NCBI GenBank assembly: GCA_014804675.1
Contig: JAAUZH010000009.1
Coordinates: 35,684 to 99,683, forward strand
Source: Lachnospiraceae bacterium
Lineage (GTDB): Bacteria; Bacillota; Clostridia; Lachnospirales; Lachnospiraceae
Direction of reading: 5' to 3'
Length of the DNA: 64,000 nt
A program made the translations under genes and the position numbers. Of the stretch, positions 33,843 through 42,956 are shown one piece after another. Below the pieces are notes generated by a model. It was not told the DNA's origin and did not search any database. It was given only the letters and a program-made list of their open reading frames with translations. The number at the start of each line of letters is the position of its first letter. Position 1 is the stretch's first letter.

Positions 33843-36800
33843 AAACCCAAATGTAAAAAAAGTACTAGTAATCGGCTCCGGCCCGATTGTAATCGGACAG
33901 GCAGCAGAATTTGATTATGCAGGGACCCAGGCATGCCGTTCCTTAAAAGAGGAAGGCGTGGAGGTCATTTTAGTAAATTCCAACCCTGCAACCATTATGA
34001 CGGATAAGGATATTGCGGATAAAGTATATATTGAGCCTTTGACCGTAAAAGTGTTAGAACAGCTGATTGAAAAAGAAAAACCGGACAGCGTGCTTCCTAC
34101 CCTTGGGGGACAGGCAGGGCTGAATCTGGGCATGGAGCTGGAAGAGTCCGGTTTTCTTGCAAAACATCATGTAAAGTTACTGGGAACCACTGCAGCTACC
34201 ATCAAAAAAGCAGAAGACCGTCAGGAATTTAAGGACACCATGGAAAAGATCGGTGAGCCCTGTGCAGCTTCCCTTGTGGTGGAAACAGTCGAAGACGGCG
34301 TAGCATTTACCAATTCCATTGGCTATCCGGTAGTGCTTCGTCCTGCTTATACATTGGGAGGTTCCGGCGGCGGCATTGCCCACAATCAGACCGAGCTGGA
34401 AGAAATTCTGGAAAACGGCTTAAGGCTTTCCCGGGTAGGACAGGTTTTAGTAGAGCGCTGCATAGCCGGCTGGAAGGAAATCGAATACGAAGTCATGCGG
34501 GATAGTGCCGGCAACTGCATTACCGTATGTAATATGGAAAACATTGACCCGGTTGGAGTACATACAGGAGACAGCATTGTAGTAGCTCCTTCCCAGACAT
34601 TGGGGGATAAAGAATACCAGATGCTTAGAAGCTCTGCTTTGAACATCATCAGTGAGCTGGAGATTACCGGAGGCTGTAACGTACAGTTTGCCCTTCATCC
34701 CACCAGCTTTGAATACTGCGTCATTGAAGTAAATCCCCGTGTAAGCCGTTCCTCCGCACTGGCGTCCAAGGCAACCGGCTATCCCATTGCCAAGGTGGCG
34801 GCAAAGATTGCCCTTGGCTACACATTGGATGAGATAAAGAATGCCATTACAGGCAAGACTTATGCCAGCTTTGAGCCTACGCTGGACTATTGTGTTATAA
34901 AGCTTCCAAGGCTTCCTTTTGATAAGTTCATTACCGCAAAACGTACCCTTACTACCCAGATGAAGGCTACCGGAGAGGTTATGAGCATCTGTCATAATTT
35001 TGAAGGAGCGCTTATGAAGGCGATTCGTTCTTTGGAACAGCATGTGGACTGCCTCTTAAGCTATGACTTTTCAGGCCTTTCTTTAGAGGAATTGGAGGAA
35101 AGACTGAAAATCGTAGATGACCAGAGGATTTATGTGATTGCAGAGGCATTGCGAAAGGGCATGGATTATGAGACCATCCATGACATTACCAAAATCGATT
35201 CATGGTTCATAGATAAGCTGGCAATCCTTGTGGAAATGGAAAATGCCTTAAAGGAAGGACCTCTTACGGTAGAGCTGTTAAAAGAAGCAAAACGCATAGA
35301 GTTTCCGGATAATGTGATCTCCCGTCTGACAGGAATCAAAGAAGAGGAAATCAAAAAGATGCGCTATGAGAATGGAATTGTGGCCGTCTATAAAATGGTG
35401 GATACCTGCGCAGCAGAGTTTGAAGCTTCTACTCCGTATTATTATTCTGTATATGGCGGGGAAAACGAAGCGGTGGAAACAAAGCCGGAAAAGAAGGTGC
35501 TCGTTCTCGGTTCCGGTCCCATCCGCATCGGTCAGGGAATCGAATTTGATTACTGTTCCGTACATGCTACATGGGCTTTTGCCAGGGAAGGCTATGAAAC
35601 CATTATCGTCAATAACAATCCGGAAACGGTCAGCACCGACTTTGACATTGCCGACAAGCTTTACTTTGAGCCTCTTACTCCGGAGGATGTGGAAAGCATC
35701 GTCAATCTGGAAAAGCCGGATGGTGCGGTAGTACAGTTTGGAGGACAGACGGCTATCAAGCTGACGGAAAGCCTGATGAAGATGGGAGTGCCCATTTTAG
35801 GCACCAGCGCAGAAAATGTGGATGCAGCGGAAGACAGGGAGCTGTTTGATAAGATTTTAGAGGAATGCCAAATTCCAAGACCCTCCGGCGGCACTGTATT
35901 TACCGCAGAAGAGGCAAAGAAGGTGGCAAATGAATTAGGCTATCCGGTGCTTGTAAGACCGTCCTATGTACTTGGCGGCCAGGGAATGCAGATTGCCATT
36001 TCCGATGAAGAAGTGGAAGAGTTCATGGAAATCATCAACCGGATTGCCCAGGACCATCCCATTCTGGTGGATAAGTATCTGGTTGGAAAGGAAATCGAGG
36101 TGGATGCGGTCTGCGATGGAGAAGATATACTGATTCCAGGCATTATGGAGCATATCGAACGTGCCGGCGTCCATTCCGGTGACAGTATTTCCGTATATCC
36201 TGCAAGGAGCATCAGCCAGAAAGTAAAGGAAACCATTGCGGAATACACAAGAAGACTGGCAAGGGCCCTTCATGTAGTGGGGTTGATCAACATTCAGTTT
36301 ATCGTTTGCGGCGAAGAAGTATATGTAATCGAGGTGAATCCCCGTTCCTCCCGTACAGTGCCTTATATCAGCAAGGTAACCGGAATTCCAATCGTGCCTC
36401 TTGCAACAAAAGTCATTATCGGCAATACCATAAGAGGACTTGGTTATGAACCGGGACTTCAGAAGGAAGCGGATTATGTGGCAATCAAGATGCCCGTATT
36501 CTCCTTTGAAAAAATCAGGGGAGCGGAAATCAGCTTAGGGCCTGAAATGAAATCTACAGGAGAGTGCTTAGGAATTGCAAAGACCTTTAACGAAGCCTTA
36601 TACAAGGCGTTTATTGGAGCAGGAATCGACCTGCCAAAGCATAAGCAGCTGATTATTACCGTAAAGGATGCGGATAAAGGGGAAGCAATTGAAATCGGAA
36701 GAAGATTTGAAAAGCTGGGTTATAAGATTTATGCAACCCGTTCTACTGCCAATGCGTTAAAGGAAGCGGGCGTCAATGCCAGAAAGGTGAATAAGATTCA

Positions 36801-37032
36801 GCAGGAATCGCCTACAGTCATGGACCTTATTTTAGGGCATAAGATCGATTTGGTCATTGATACGCCTACTCAGGGACGGGACAAATCCAGAGACGGATTC
36901 CTGATTCGGAGAACTGCCATAGAGACAGGTGTAAATTGTCTGACAAGTCTGGACACTGCCAATGCGCTGTTGACCAGCCTTGAAAATACAGATGTACAGA
37001 ATCTTTCGTTAATTGATATAGCAGCCATATAA
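33835..37032 (+). CDS. carB: Carbamoyl-phosphate synthase large subunit
   Basis: A 1065-residue synthase, full length. It has two homologous ATP-grasp halves: [20 protein letters not shown] starts the first and [20 protein letters not shown] the second (about residue 555), with ATP-site segments [11 protein letters not shown] and [11 protein letters not shown]. The last part (about 930-1065, [20 protein letters not shown]) is the MGS-like allosteric domain. It makes carbamoyl phosphate from bicarbonate, ammonia from CarA and two ATP. It forms an operon with carA; the EAL gene follows 29 nt later. Confidence 0.96.
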   Translation: MPKNPNVKKVLVIGSGPIVIGQAAEFDYAGTQACRSLKEEGVEVILVNSNPATIMTDKDIADKVYIEPLTVKVLEQLIEKEKPDSVLPTLGGQAGLNLGMELEESGFLAKHHVKLLGTTAATIKKAEDRQEFKDTMEKIGEPCAASLVVETVEDGVAFTNSIGYPVVLRPAYTLGGSGGGIAHNQTELEEILENGLRLSRVGQVLVERCIAGWKEIEYEVMRDSAGNCITVCNMENIDPVGVHTGDSIVVAPSQTLGDKEYQMLRSSALNIISELEITGGCNVQFALHPTSFEYCVIEVNPRVSRSSALASKATGYPIAKVAAKIALGYTLDEIKNAITGKTYASFEPTLDYCVIKLPRLPFDKFITAKRTLTTQMKATGEVMSICHNFEGALMKAIRSLEQHVDCLLSYDFSGLSLEELEERLKIVDDQRIYVIAEALRKGMDYETIHDITKIDSWFIDKLAILVEMENALKEGPLTVELLKEAKRIEFPDNVISRLTGIKEEEIKKMRYENGIVAVYKMVDTCAAEFEASTPYYYSVYGGENEAVETKPEKKVLVLGSGPIRIGQGIEFDYCSVHATWAFAREGYETIIVNNNPETVSTDFDIADKLYFEPLTPEDVESIVNLEKPDGAVVQFGGQTAIKLTESLMKMGVPILGTSAENVDAAEDRELFDKILEECQIPRPSGGTVFTAEEAKKVANELGYPVLVRPSYVLGGQGMQIAISDEEVEEFMEIINRIAQDHPILVDKYLVGKEIEVDAVCDGEDILIPGIMEHIERAGVHSGDSISVYPARSISQKVKETIAEYTRRLARALHVVGLINIQFIVCGEEVYVIEVNPRSSRTVPYISKVTGIPIVPLATKVIIGNTIRGLGYEPGLQKEADYVAIKMPVFSFEKIRGAEISLGPEMKSTGECLGIAKTFNEALYKAFIGAGIDLPKHKQLIITVKDADKGEAIEIGRRFEKLGYKIYATRSTANALKEAGVNARKVNKIQQESPTVMDLILGHKIDLVIDTPTQGRDKSRDGFLIRRTAIETGVNCLTSLDTANALLTSLENTDVQNLSLIDIAAI

Positions 37033-37061
37033 ACAGGTTTGAATGATAAGGAAAAGAGTAT

Positions 37062-39371
37062 ATGTTTCATGTTAGGAAAGAGCTGGCCAAGAAACAGTTT
37101 CTTGGCCGTGTGATTACTATAGGATCTGTTGCTCTTCTTATCTGTACCATAATATGTATCTTACACGTTGTCGATGTAAAGAAAAATTTTGAAGAGGAAA
37201 GAACACAAAACATAGAGGAACATTTAATGGTTTCTACGGAAAATATGTCCGAACATATGAATCATTCCATGGAAACACTGGAACAGGCCGTTTCCGTTAT
37301 GACAAAAGGCGGGAAAAAGCCGGATGAGGAATTGATTTTCTTTGTGCTTGGCGAATATCAGAATATCAATGATTTTTCACTGGTTGTATTTATTGACAAC
37401 AATGGGACCACTTATTATGCAGACGGAGGTAGGAAGCAGAGGGGCGAAGAACCTATAGAAATGCTGGATGTGATGGAAAAAAGAATAATGGTGTTCAATG
37501 ACTATGACTTAGGAGATGGTGTGGGCACTGCCATGTATGTGGTACCGGTTATTTTTGAAGGAGAAAAGCTGGGCGAAGTGGTAGGCCTCCAGCCCATGAC
37601 GAATATGCTCAAGGGATATGCCTTTGAGTATTTAAACGAAATCGGGGACACCTTTCTCATAGGCATGAGTGGTGAAATACTGGTAAGCCAGACCAGGGAA
37701 TTTGATATAAAGTCGGAAGATGAGGAAAATATATTCGACCTGTTAAGAGGAACCGACTTAAAAGGAAAAAGCAATGTGGAAGCAATCGATTCCATGCAGA
37801 GGGATCTGAATAATTATACGACCAGCAGGATTACCTTATCCACTGAAAGTGGAAATCTGTATGCCACCAGTCAGCAAATACAAGGGGTGGAGAAGTTCTA
37901 TTTGTTCCACTGCTATCGGGAAACGGTGTTCAATGAGAGGGTTTATCCGGTACTCTATCGAAGCGTTGCCGCAGTTCTGATCATTGTGAGTGCTATGTTC
38001 TGCCTGCTTATTTATGTGTGGTTCTGTCTTAGGAGGAATATCAATACCATTGAGAAGCTGGCCTATGAGGACCCGATTACAAAAGGAAAGAACCTGAATT
38101 ATTTTAAAGAAAAGGCAGGAAGGCTTCTTGCTGAAAGTAAGAGAACCAATTTCGCAGTAGTAAGGTTCGATATATTGAATTTCCGTTATATCAATGAAGC
38201 ATATGGACATTCAAAGGCCGATGATCTGTTGACTATCGTTTCCATGGAAGGAAAGAAGGCATTTCAGGATAAAGAATTGTGTGTCCGCATGAATTCCGAT
38301 CAATTTGTAGTGCTCTTAAAGAGTAAGGATGATTATAAAACAAAAATACAGGTATTTACGGATAACATCAATATCCGTGCTATTGAAACGGGAATCAGTT
38401 ATCCCATCAGGCTGAAATGTGGAATTTACCAGATCCGCAATGACGACAGGGACATTGACCAGATTCTTGACCGGGCAAATGTGGCAAGAAAGTCACTGAT
38501 AGGAAATGAAAAAGAGCTGCTATCATTCTACAGTGATAAAATCATCAATGATATGCGCATGGCAGATAAAATTGAATCGGATATGGATAAGGCTCTTATG
38601 GATGGAGAATTCAAGCTGTATCTCCAGCCCAAGTGGAATATTGAAAAAGATGAGCTCTATGGAGCGGAAGCGCTGGTGCGCTGGATCAAACCGGATGGAA
38701 CCGTTGTTTATCCGGATCAGTTCATACCGGTATTTGAAAAAAATGGTTTTATTGAAAAGCTGGATTTTTATATGCTGACAAATGTCTGCCGTATGCTTCA
38801 TAACCTGCAAAAAGCGGGTATGCCTGTTTTTCCGGTTTCCGTAAATCAGTCCAGAAGGCTTTGGGATAATCCCAGATATGTGAAGCATGTGGAAGAGGTA
38901 TTGAAGCAGTATCAGGTTCCAAGCAATATGGTGGAGCTGGAAGTGACGGAGACGGTATTTTTTGAAGAGCGTGATAAGATGCTTACCATTATCCAGAAGC
39001 TGAAAGGAAAGGAAGTGCTCCTTTCCATGGATGACTTCGGTTCCGGTTATTCCTCCCTGAATCTGTTAAAGGATGTTCCCTTTGACGTGCTGAAAATTGA
39101 CAGGGAATTTTTCAGCGAGTCCGTAACCTCTACGTCCAGCACGTGGATTTTACAGAAAATCATTGAGATGGCGGAAGGGCTGGATATCCGGGTGCTTTGT
39201 GAAGGCGTGGAAACGAAGGAACAGGTAGAGCTGTTAGGAAAGCTTGGCTGTAAATATGTACAGGGCTATTATTATTCCAAGCCTCTTTCCATGGCCGTAT
39301 TTTTAGAAAAATATTTTGGTGATCATATTGAATTATCAGATGATGATGGAGAAGATACTACAACAGAATAG
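37062..39371 (+). CDS. c-di-GMP phosphodiesterase: sensor, degenerate GGDEF, EAL
   Basis: A 769-residue membrane protein: helices near residues 18-40 and 305-330 enclose a Cache-like extracellular sensor. A GGDEF domain follows, but its signature is NSDQF (in CVRMNSDQFVVLLK), so cyclase activity is lost. The EAL domain is intact: YGAEALVRWIKPDG, NQSRRLW, LEVTETVFFEE, MDDFGSGYSSLNLL, VLKIDREFF, LCEGVETKEQ and YVQGYYYSKPL. It should degrade c-di-GMP in answer to an outside signal (inference). The start is 29 nt after carB. Confidence 0.9.
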   Translation: MFHVRKELAKKQFLGRVITIGSVALLICTIICILHVVDVKKNFEEERTQNIEEHLMVSTENMSEHMNHSMETLEQAVSVMTKGGKKPDEELIFFVLGEYQNINDFSLVVFIDNNGTTYYADGGRKQRGEEPIEMLDVMEKRIMVFNDYDLGDGVGTAMYVVPVIFEGEKLGEVVGLQPMTNMLKGYAFEYLNEIGDTFLIGMSGEILVSQTREFDIKSEDEENIFDLLRGTDLKGKSNVEAIDSMQRDLNNYTTSRITLSTESGNLYATSQQIQGVEKFYLFHCYRETVFNERVYPVLYRSVAAVLIIVSAMFCLLIYVWFCLRRNINTIEKLAYEDPITKGKNLNYFKEKAGRLLAESKRTNFAVVRFDILNFRYINEAYGHSKADDLLTIVSMEGKKAFQDKELCVRMNSDQFVVLLKSKDDYKTKIQVFTDNINIRAIETGISYPIRLKCGIYQIRNDDRDIDQILDRANVARKSLIGNEKELLSFYSDKIINDMRMADKIESDMDKALMDGEFKLYLQPKWNIEKDELYGAEALVRWIKPDGTVVYPDQFIPVFEKNGFIEKLDFYMLTNVCRMLHNLQKAGMPVFPVSVNQSRRLWDNPRYVKHVEEVLKQYQVPSNMVELEVTETVFFEERDKMLTIIQKLKGKEVLLSMDDFGSGYSSLNLLKDVPFDVLKIDREFFSESVTSTSSTWILQKIIEMAEGLDIRVLCEGVETKEQVELLGKLGCKYVQGYYYSKPLSMAVFLEKYFGDHIELSDDDGEDTTTE

Positions 39372-39987
39372 TGAACGGGGAAAAAGCCTCTTTTTACATA
39401 GCTGCTGCGCGCCATGCAGCAGCTATGTTCTTAACTGTCTGCGGGAGTTTTTTAAGATCACCGTTTTTTACTATAATCCTAATATTACAGAGGATGCAGA
39501 ATACAAAAAACGGGTGGAGGAGCAGAAGCGGTTTATTTTCAGGCTCAATGAGGAAGCCGGGGAAGATGGCAGCTTAGAAAAGGGAAGTGTCTTTCCGATT
39601 TCTTTTCAGGAAGGGGATTACAGACCGGAAAGCTTTTTCGGGCTTGTAAAAGGACATGAGGCTGACAGGGAAGGGGGAGAGCGCTGCTATCTGTGCTATG
39701 AAATGCGCTTAAGGGAAGCAGCCCTTTACGGAAAAGAGCAGGGCTTTGACTATTTTACCACCACATTGTCCATAAGCCCCATGAAAAATGCCGTGTGGCT
39801 CAATGAGATTGGAGAAAGGCTGGGAGAGGAATATGGGATTTCATACCTCCCCTCCGATTTTAAGAAAAAGGATGGGTATAAGAAGTCCGTCTTGCTGTCC
39901 GGGGAATATGATTTATACAGGCAGGATTACTGCGGCTGTGTATTTTCTAAACGAGACAGACAAAGGAATAAAGGAAAGGAAGAATAA
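39340..39987 (+). CDS. queH: Epoxyqueuosine reductase QueH
   Basis: A 215-residue protein of the former DUF208 family. SLFLHSCCAPCSSYVLNCL (paired Cys), RCYLCYEMRLREAA and the tail YRQDYCGCVFSKRDR hold the [4Fe-4S] and redox cysteines. QueH reduces epoxyqueuosine to queuosine in tRNA as a non-orthologous replacement for QueG (family knowledge). The ATGs at 39340-39346 lie inside the end of the EAL gene (overlap about 30 nt); no clear ribosome site is seen, so coupling is likely. argS follows within 6 nt. Confidence 0.9.
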   Translation: MMMEKILQQNSERGKSLFLHSCCAPCSSYVLNCLREFFKITVFYYNPNITEDAEYKKRVEEQKRFIFRLNEEAGEDGSLEKGSVFPISFQEGDYRPESFFGLVKGHEADREGGERCYLCYEMRLREAALYGKEQGFDYFTTTLSISPMKNAVWLNEIGERLGEEYGISYLPSDFKKKDGYKKSVLLSGEYDLYRQDYCGCVFSKRDRQRNKGKEE

Positions 39988-39992
39988 AATTC

Positions 39993-41759
39993 ATGAAAAA
40001 AATACTGGATCTGATTTCAGAAGAAATGAAAAAAGCATTTGAAGAAGCAGGCTATGACAGAGAGCTTGGAAAGGTATCCCTTTCCAATCGTCCCGATCTT
40101 TGTGAATACCAGTGCAACGGGGCTATGGCGGGCGCAAAAACCTATAAAAAGGCGCCTATTATGATAGCAAATGAAGTGGCGGAAAAACTCACAGACAGCC
40201 AGATATTTTCAGAGGTAACTGCCGTTATGCCGGGCTTTTTGAACCTAAAGGTAAAAGAAGGGTTTGTGACAGCTTACTTAAAGGAAATGGAAGCAAGCGA
40301 CAAATTCGGTCTTAAGAAGCCGGAAAAGGTGAAGAAAATCGTCATTGATTACGGTGGGCCAAATGTGGCAAAGCCCCTTCATGTAGGGCATCTGCGTTCT
40401 GCCATTATCGGGGAGAGCGTTAAGCGCATTGCCCGTTACGTGGGTCATGAAGTCATCGGCGACATTCATTTGGGAGACTGGGGGCTTCAAATGGGGCTGA
40501 TCATTACCGAATTAAAGGAGAGACAGCCGGAGCTGGTTTATTTCGATGAGGCTTACACGGGAGAATATCCAAAGGAGCCGCCCTTTACCATTTCTGAGCT
40601 TGAGGAAATCTACCCCACAGCCAGCGGAAAATCCAAGGAGGATAAGGCTTATAAGGAACGTGCCATGGAAGACACCTACAAGCTGCAAAACGGTGTCAGA
40701 GGGCATAGGGCTCTTTGGAACCATATCATCCAGGTATCGGTGTCGGATTTGAAAAAGAATTATGCCAATCTGAATGTGGACTTTGACCTTTGGAAAGGGG
40801 AATCCGATGTCCATGACAGAATTCCGGGCATGGTGGAATATATGAAGAAAGAGGGTTATGCCCATGAGTCGGAAGGAGCTCTGGTGGTAGATGTAAAGGA
40901 AGAAACGGATACCAAGGAAATTCCGCCCTGCATGATTTTAAAGTCTGACGGCGCTTCCTTATATAATACTACGGACCTGGCAACTATTATGGAAAGGATG
41001 GAAGAAATCCATCCGGATCAGCTTATCTATGTGGTGGATAAAAGACAGGAGCTGTACTTTGAACAAGTATTCCGATGCGCTAAAAAAACAAAGCTGGTAG
41101 AAGGGGATACCGATTTAAGATTTTTAGGATTTGGTACCATGAACGGTAAGGACGGAAAGCCCTTTAAGACAAGGGATGGCGGTGTCATGCGCTTGGAAAG
41201 TCTGATTTCCGACATCAATGAACAGATGTTTAAAAAGATTACCGATAACCATGAGGTGGAAGAAGAGGAAGCTAGGAAAACTGCAAAAATAGTTGCGCTT
41301 TCTGCGGTAAAATATGGAGATTTGTCCAATCAGGCAAGCAAGGATTATATTTTTGATGTGGACAGGTTTACTTCCTTTGAAGGAGATACCGGCCCGTATA
41401 TTCTTTATACCATGGTGCGGATCAAGTCCATTCTTGCAAAATATAAGGAGCAGGGAGGGAATCCTGAGACAGTGGCATTGCAGGACAGCTTAAGCCCTTC
41501 CCAGAAGGATTTGATGCTTGCCCTGACCAAATTCACAAGCATGATGGAGGCTGCCTATGAAGAGCTGGCTCCCCATAAGGTGTGCGCCTATATTTATGAC
41601 CTTGCAAATGCCTTTAATCGTTTTTACCATGAGACAAAGATACTGACCCAGGAGGATGAACAGGTAAAGGCAGGCTTTATTGCGTTGATTAAATTGACGC
41701 TGGCTGTATTGGAGACCTGTATCCAGGTACTGGGCTTTGAAGCGCCTGAGAGAATGTAA
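39993..41759 (+). CDS. argS: Arginyl-tRNA synthetase
   Basis: A 588-residue class I synthetase, full length. The N-terminal Arg-specific domain is followed by the HIGH-type motif KPLHVGHLRSAIIGE and VIGDIHLGDWGLQMGL. LIYVVDKRQELYFEQVF and the GTMNGKDGKPFKTRDGG region are the KMSKS-equivalent part of ArgRS. The C-terminal DALR-type helical bundle ends FEAPERM. It charges tRNA-Arg. AAGGAAAGGAAG precedes the ATG. Confidence 0.95.
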   Translation: MKKILDLISEEMKKAFEEAGYDRELGKVSLSNRPDLCEYQCNGAMAGAKTYKKAPIMIANEVAEKLTDSQIFSEVTAVMPGFLNLKVKEGFVTAYLKEMEASDKFGLKKPEKVKKIVIDYGGPNVAKPLHVGHLRSAIIGESVKRIARYVGHEVIGDIHLGDWGLQMGLIITELKERQPELVYFDEAYTGEYPKEPPFTISELEEIYPTASGKSKEDKAYKERAMEDTYKLQNGVRGHRALWNHIIQVSVSDLKKNYANLNVDFDLWKGESDVHDRIPGMVEYMKKEGYAHESEGALVVDVKEETDTKEIPPCMILKSDGASLYNTTDLATIMERMEEIHPDQLIYVVDKRQELYFEQVFRCAKKTKLVEGDTDLRFLGFGTMNGKDGKPFKTRDGGVMRLESLISDINEQMFKKITDNHEVEEEEARKTAKIVALSAVKYGDLSNQASKDYIFDVDRFTSFEGDTGPYILYTMVRIKSILAKYKEQGGNPETVALQDSLSPSQKDLMLALTKFTSMMEAAYEELAPHKVCAYIYDLANAFNRFYHETKILTQEDEQVKAGFIALIKLTLAVLETCIQVLGFEAPERM

Positions 41760-41870
41760 TTGACGAATTCCTACTGAAAGTGTATGATTACTTATATATA
41801 CAGTGATGCAGTAATGCCAGACAATTGGCTGCAGTTGTAATGAAGGAAATACAAAAGGCGGGGAATGGTC

Positions 41871-42305
41871 ATGAAAATTTCAACAAAAGGAAGATATGCA
41901 TTGCGATTGATGCTGGATTTAGCCTTACATGATACGGGGGAACCAATACGGATTAAAGAAATCTCTATCCGGCAGGATATATCAGATAAGTATCTGGAAC
42001 AAATCGTATCTGTGTTAAATAAGGCAGGAATGGTAAAAAGCATAAGGGGACCACAGGGAGGCTATCGGCTTGCAAAGGCACCGGAGCAATATACGGTAGG
42101 CGCTATCCTGCGCCTTACAGAAGGAAGCCTTGCACCGGTAAGCTGTCTGGAAAACGAGCCAAATGAATGCCCAAGACAGGAGCAATGCGCTACGCTGCTT
42201 TTGTGGCAGAAATTAAATGATGCCATTTCCGATGTGGTGGATCGGATAACATTGGCAGATTTGGTGGAATGGCAGCAGGAGAGAGCAGATTTTTATGTGA
42301 TATAG
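41871..42305 (+). CDS. IscR-like Rrf2-family regulator
   Basis: A 144-residue regulator: MKISTKGRYALRLMLDLALH is the family start, ISDKYLEQIVSVLNKAGMV the recognition helix, RGPQGGYRLAK the wing. Unlike the regulator at 376, it has the three spaced cysteines (SCLENEPNECPRQEQC) that bind a [2Fe-2S] cluster in IscR/CymR-like proteins (CymR itself lacks them). It probably senses Fe-S status or cysteine supply. No isc/suf genes are in the window; the next genes are tRNAs. The ATG at 41871 fits the spacing to GGCGGGG; the ATG at 41865 is possible. Confidence 0.88.
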   Translation: MKISTKGRYALRLMLDLALHDTGEPIRIKEISIRQDISDKYLEQIVSVLNKAGMVKSIRGPQGGYRLAKAPEQYTVGAILRLTEGSLAPVSCLENEPNECPRQEQCATLLLWQKLNDAISDVVDRITLADLVEWQQERADFYVI

Positions 42306-42379
42306 TATGAAATATTTTGCGGGGTTTCCCAAGTAAAAGCTGCCGTTATAAAAAATTTCTGGAAATTGCAAATATTATC

Positions 42380-42409
42380 TTGACAAACACCTTAAAAAAA
42401 TTGTATACT
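42380..42409 (+). promoter_or_regulatory. tRNA promoter
   Basis: TTGACA (42380-42385), 18 nt, TATACT (42404-42409), 38 nt before tRNA-Val. Confidence 0.7.
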
Positions 42410-42447
42410 AGCAAAGCGGGTTGAAGATAGGACAGCCCGTTTCCTGT

Positions 42448-42520
42448 GGGATCTTAGCTCAGCTGGGAGAGCATCTGCCTTACAAGCAGAGGGTCACAGG
42501 TTCGAGCCCTGTAGGTCCCA
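42448..42520 (+). tRNA. tRNA-Val (anticodon TAC)
   Basis: 73 nt. Acceptor GGGATCT pairs with AGGTCCC (one G-U), the D-arm is AGCTCAGCTGGGAGAGC, the anticodon stem TCTGC/GCAGA closes loop CTTACAA, and the T-arm is CACAGGTTCGAGCCCTGT. CCA is not encoded beyond the discriminator A. Confidence 0.95.
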
Positions 42521-42543
42521 CTTTTTCTTTTATATTTATTTAT

Positions 42544-42617
42544 GGCGAGATAGCTCAGTTGGCTAGAGCATACGGTTCATACCCGTAGTGTCGAGGGTTC
42601 AAATCCCCCTCTCGCTA
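42544..42617 (+). tRNA. tRNA-Met (anticodon CAT)
   Basis: 74 nt. Acceptor GGCGAGA pairs with TCTCGCT (first pair G-U), anticodon stem TACGG/CCGTA closes loop TTCATAC, T-arm GAGGGTTCAAATCCCCCTC. Most likely elongator Met; a lysidine-modified tRNA-Ile cannot be excluded from the anticodon alone. Confidence 0.88.
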
Positions 42618-42956
42618 CTATATGCTTCAAATTTGTTTCAGCAGATTTGAAGCTTTTTCTTTTCGTGCTGCATACACTCATCTACTATTTTCTTAACACA
42701 AATTTTTTATTTTCCCCTTTTCGACAAAACTTGTAATTAGAAATCGAATTAAGTCATACGAAGATATGAAAAATACATAAAAAACGAAAGCAATAAATGT
42801 AACATTTTCACAAAAAAATCACATTTTCAATTAAAGTATTGACCTTGTACAAAAAAAGTACTATTGTTTTCATAAGTACATTGGTAATATTAGGAATATT
42901 GCAGAATGTCTAATATTTAACGGGGTTGCCAAATGTGCAGAAATAGGAGGTATTTT
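42618..42956 (+). promoter_or_regulatory. Amylase gene promoter region
   Basis: AT-rich, no gene. A promoter candidate is TTGACC (42839-42844), 17 nt, TATTGT (42862-42867), about 90 nt before the amylase. GTAC recurs at 42847, 42858 and 42876 as a possible operator (GTAC-N7-GTAC, then GTAC again). I see no clear CcpA cre site. Confidence 0.55.

Noticed and set aside
42544..42617. tRNA-Ile with CAT anticodon
   Set aside because: Possible in principle because lysidine-modified tRNA-Ile has the same anticodon, but the acceptor and body fit elongator Met better; kept as tRNA-Met with lower confidence.
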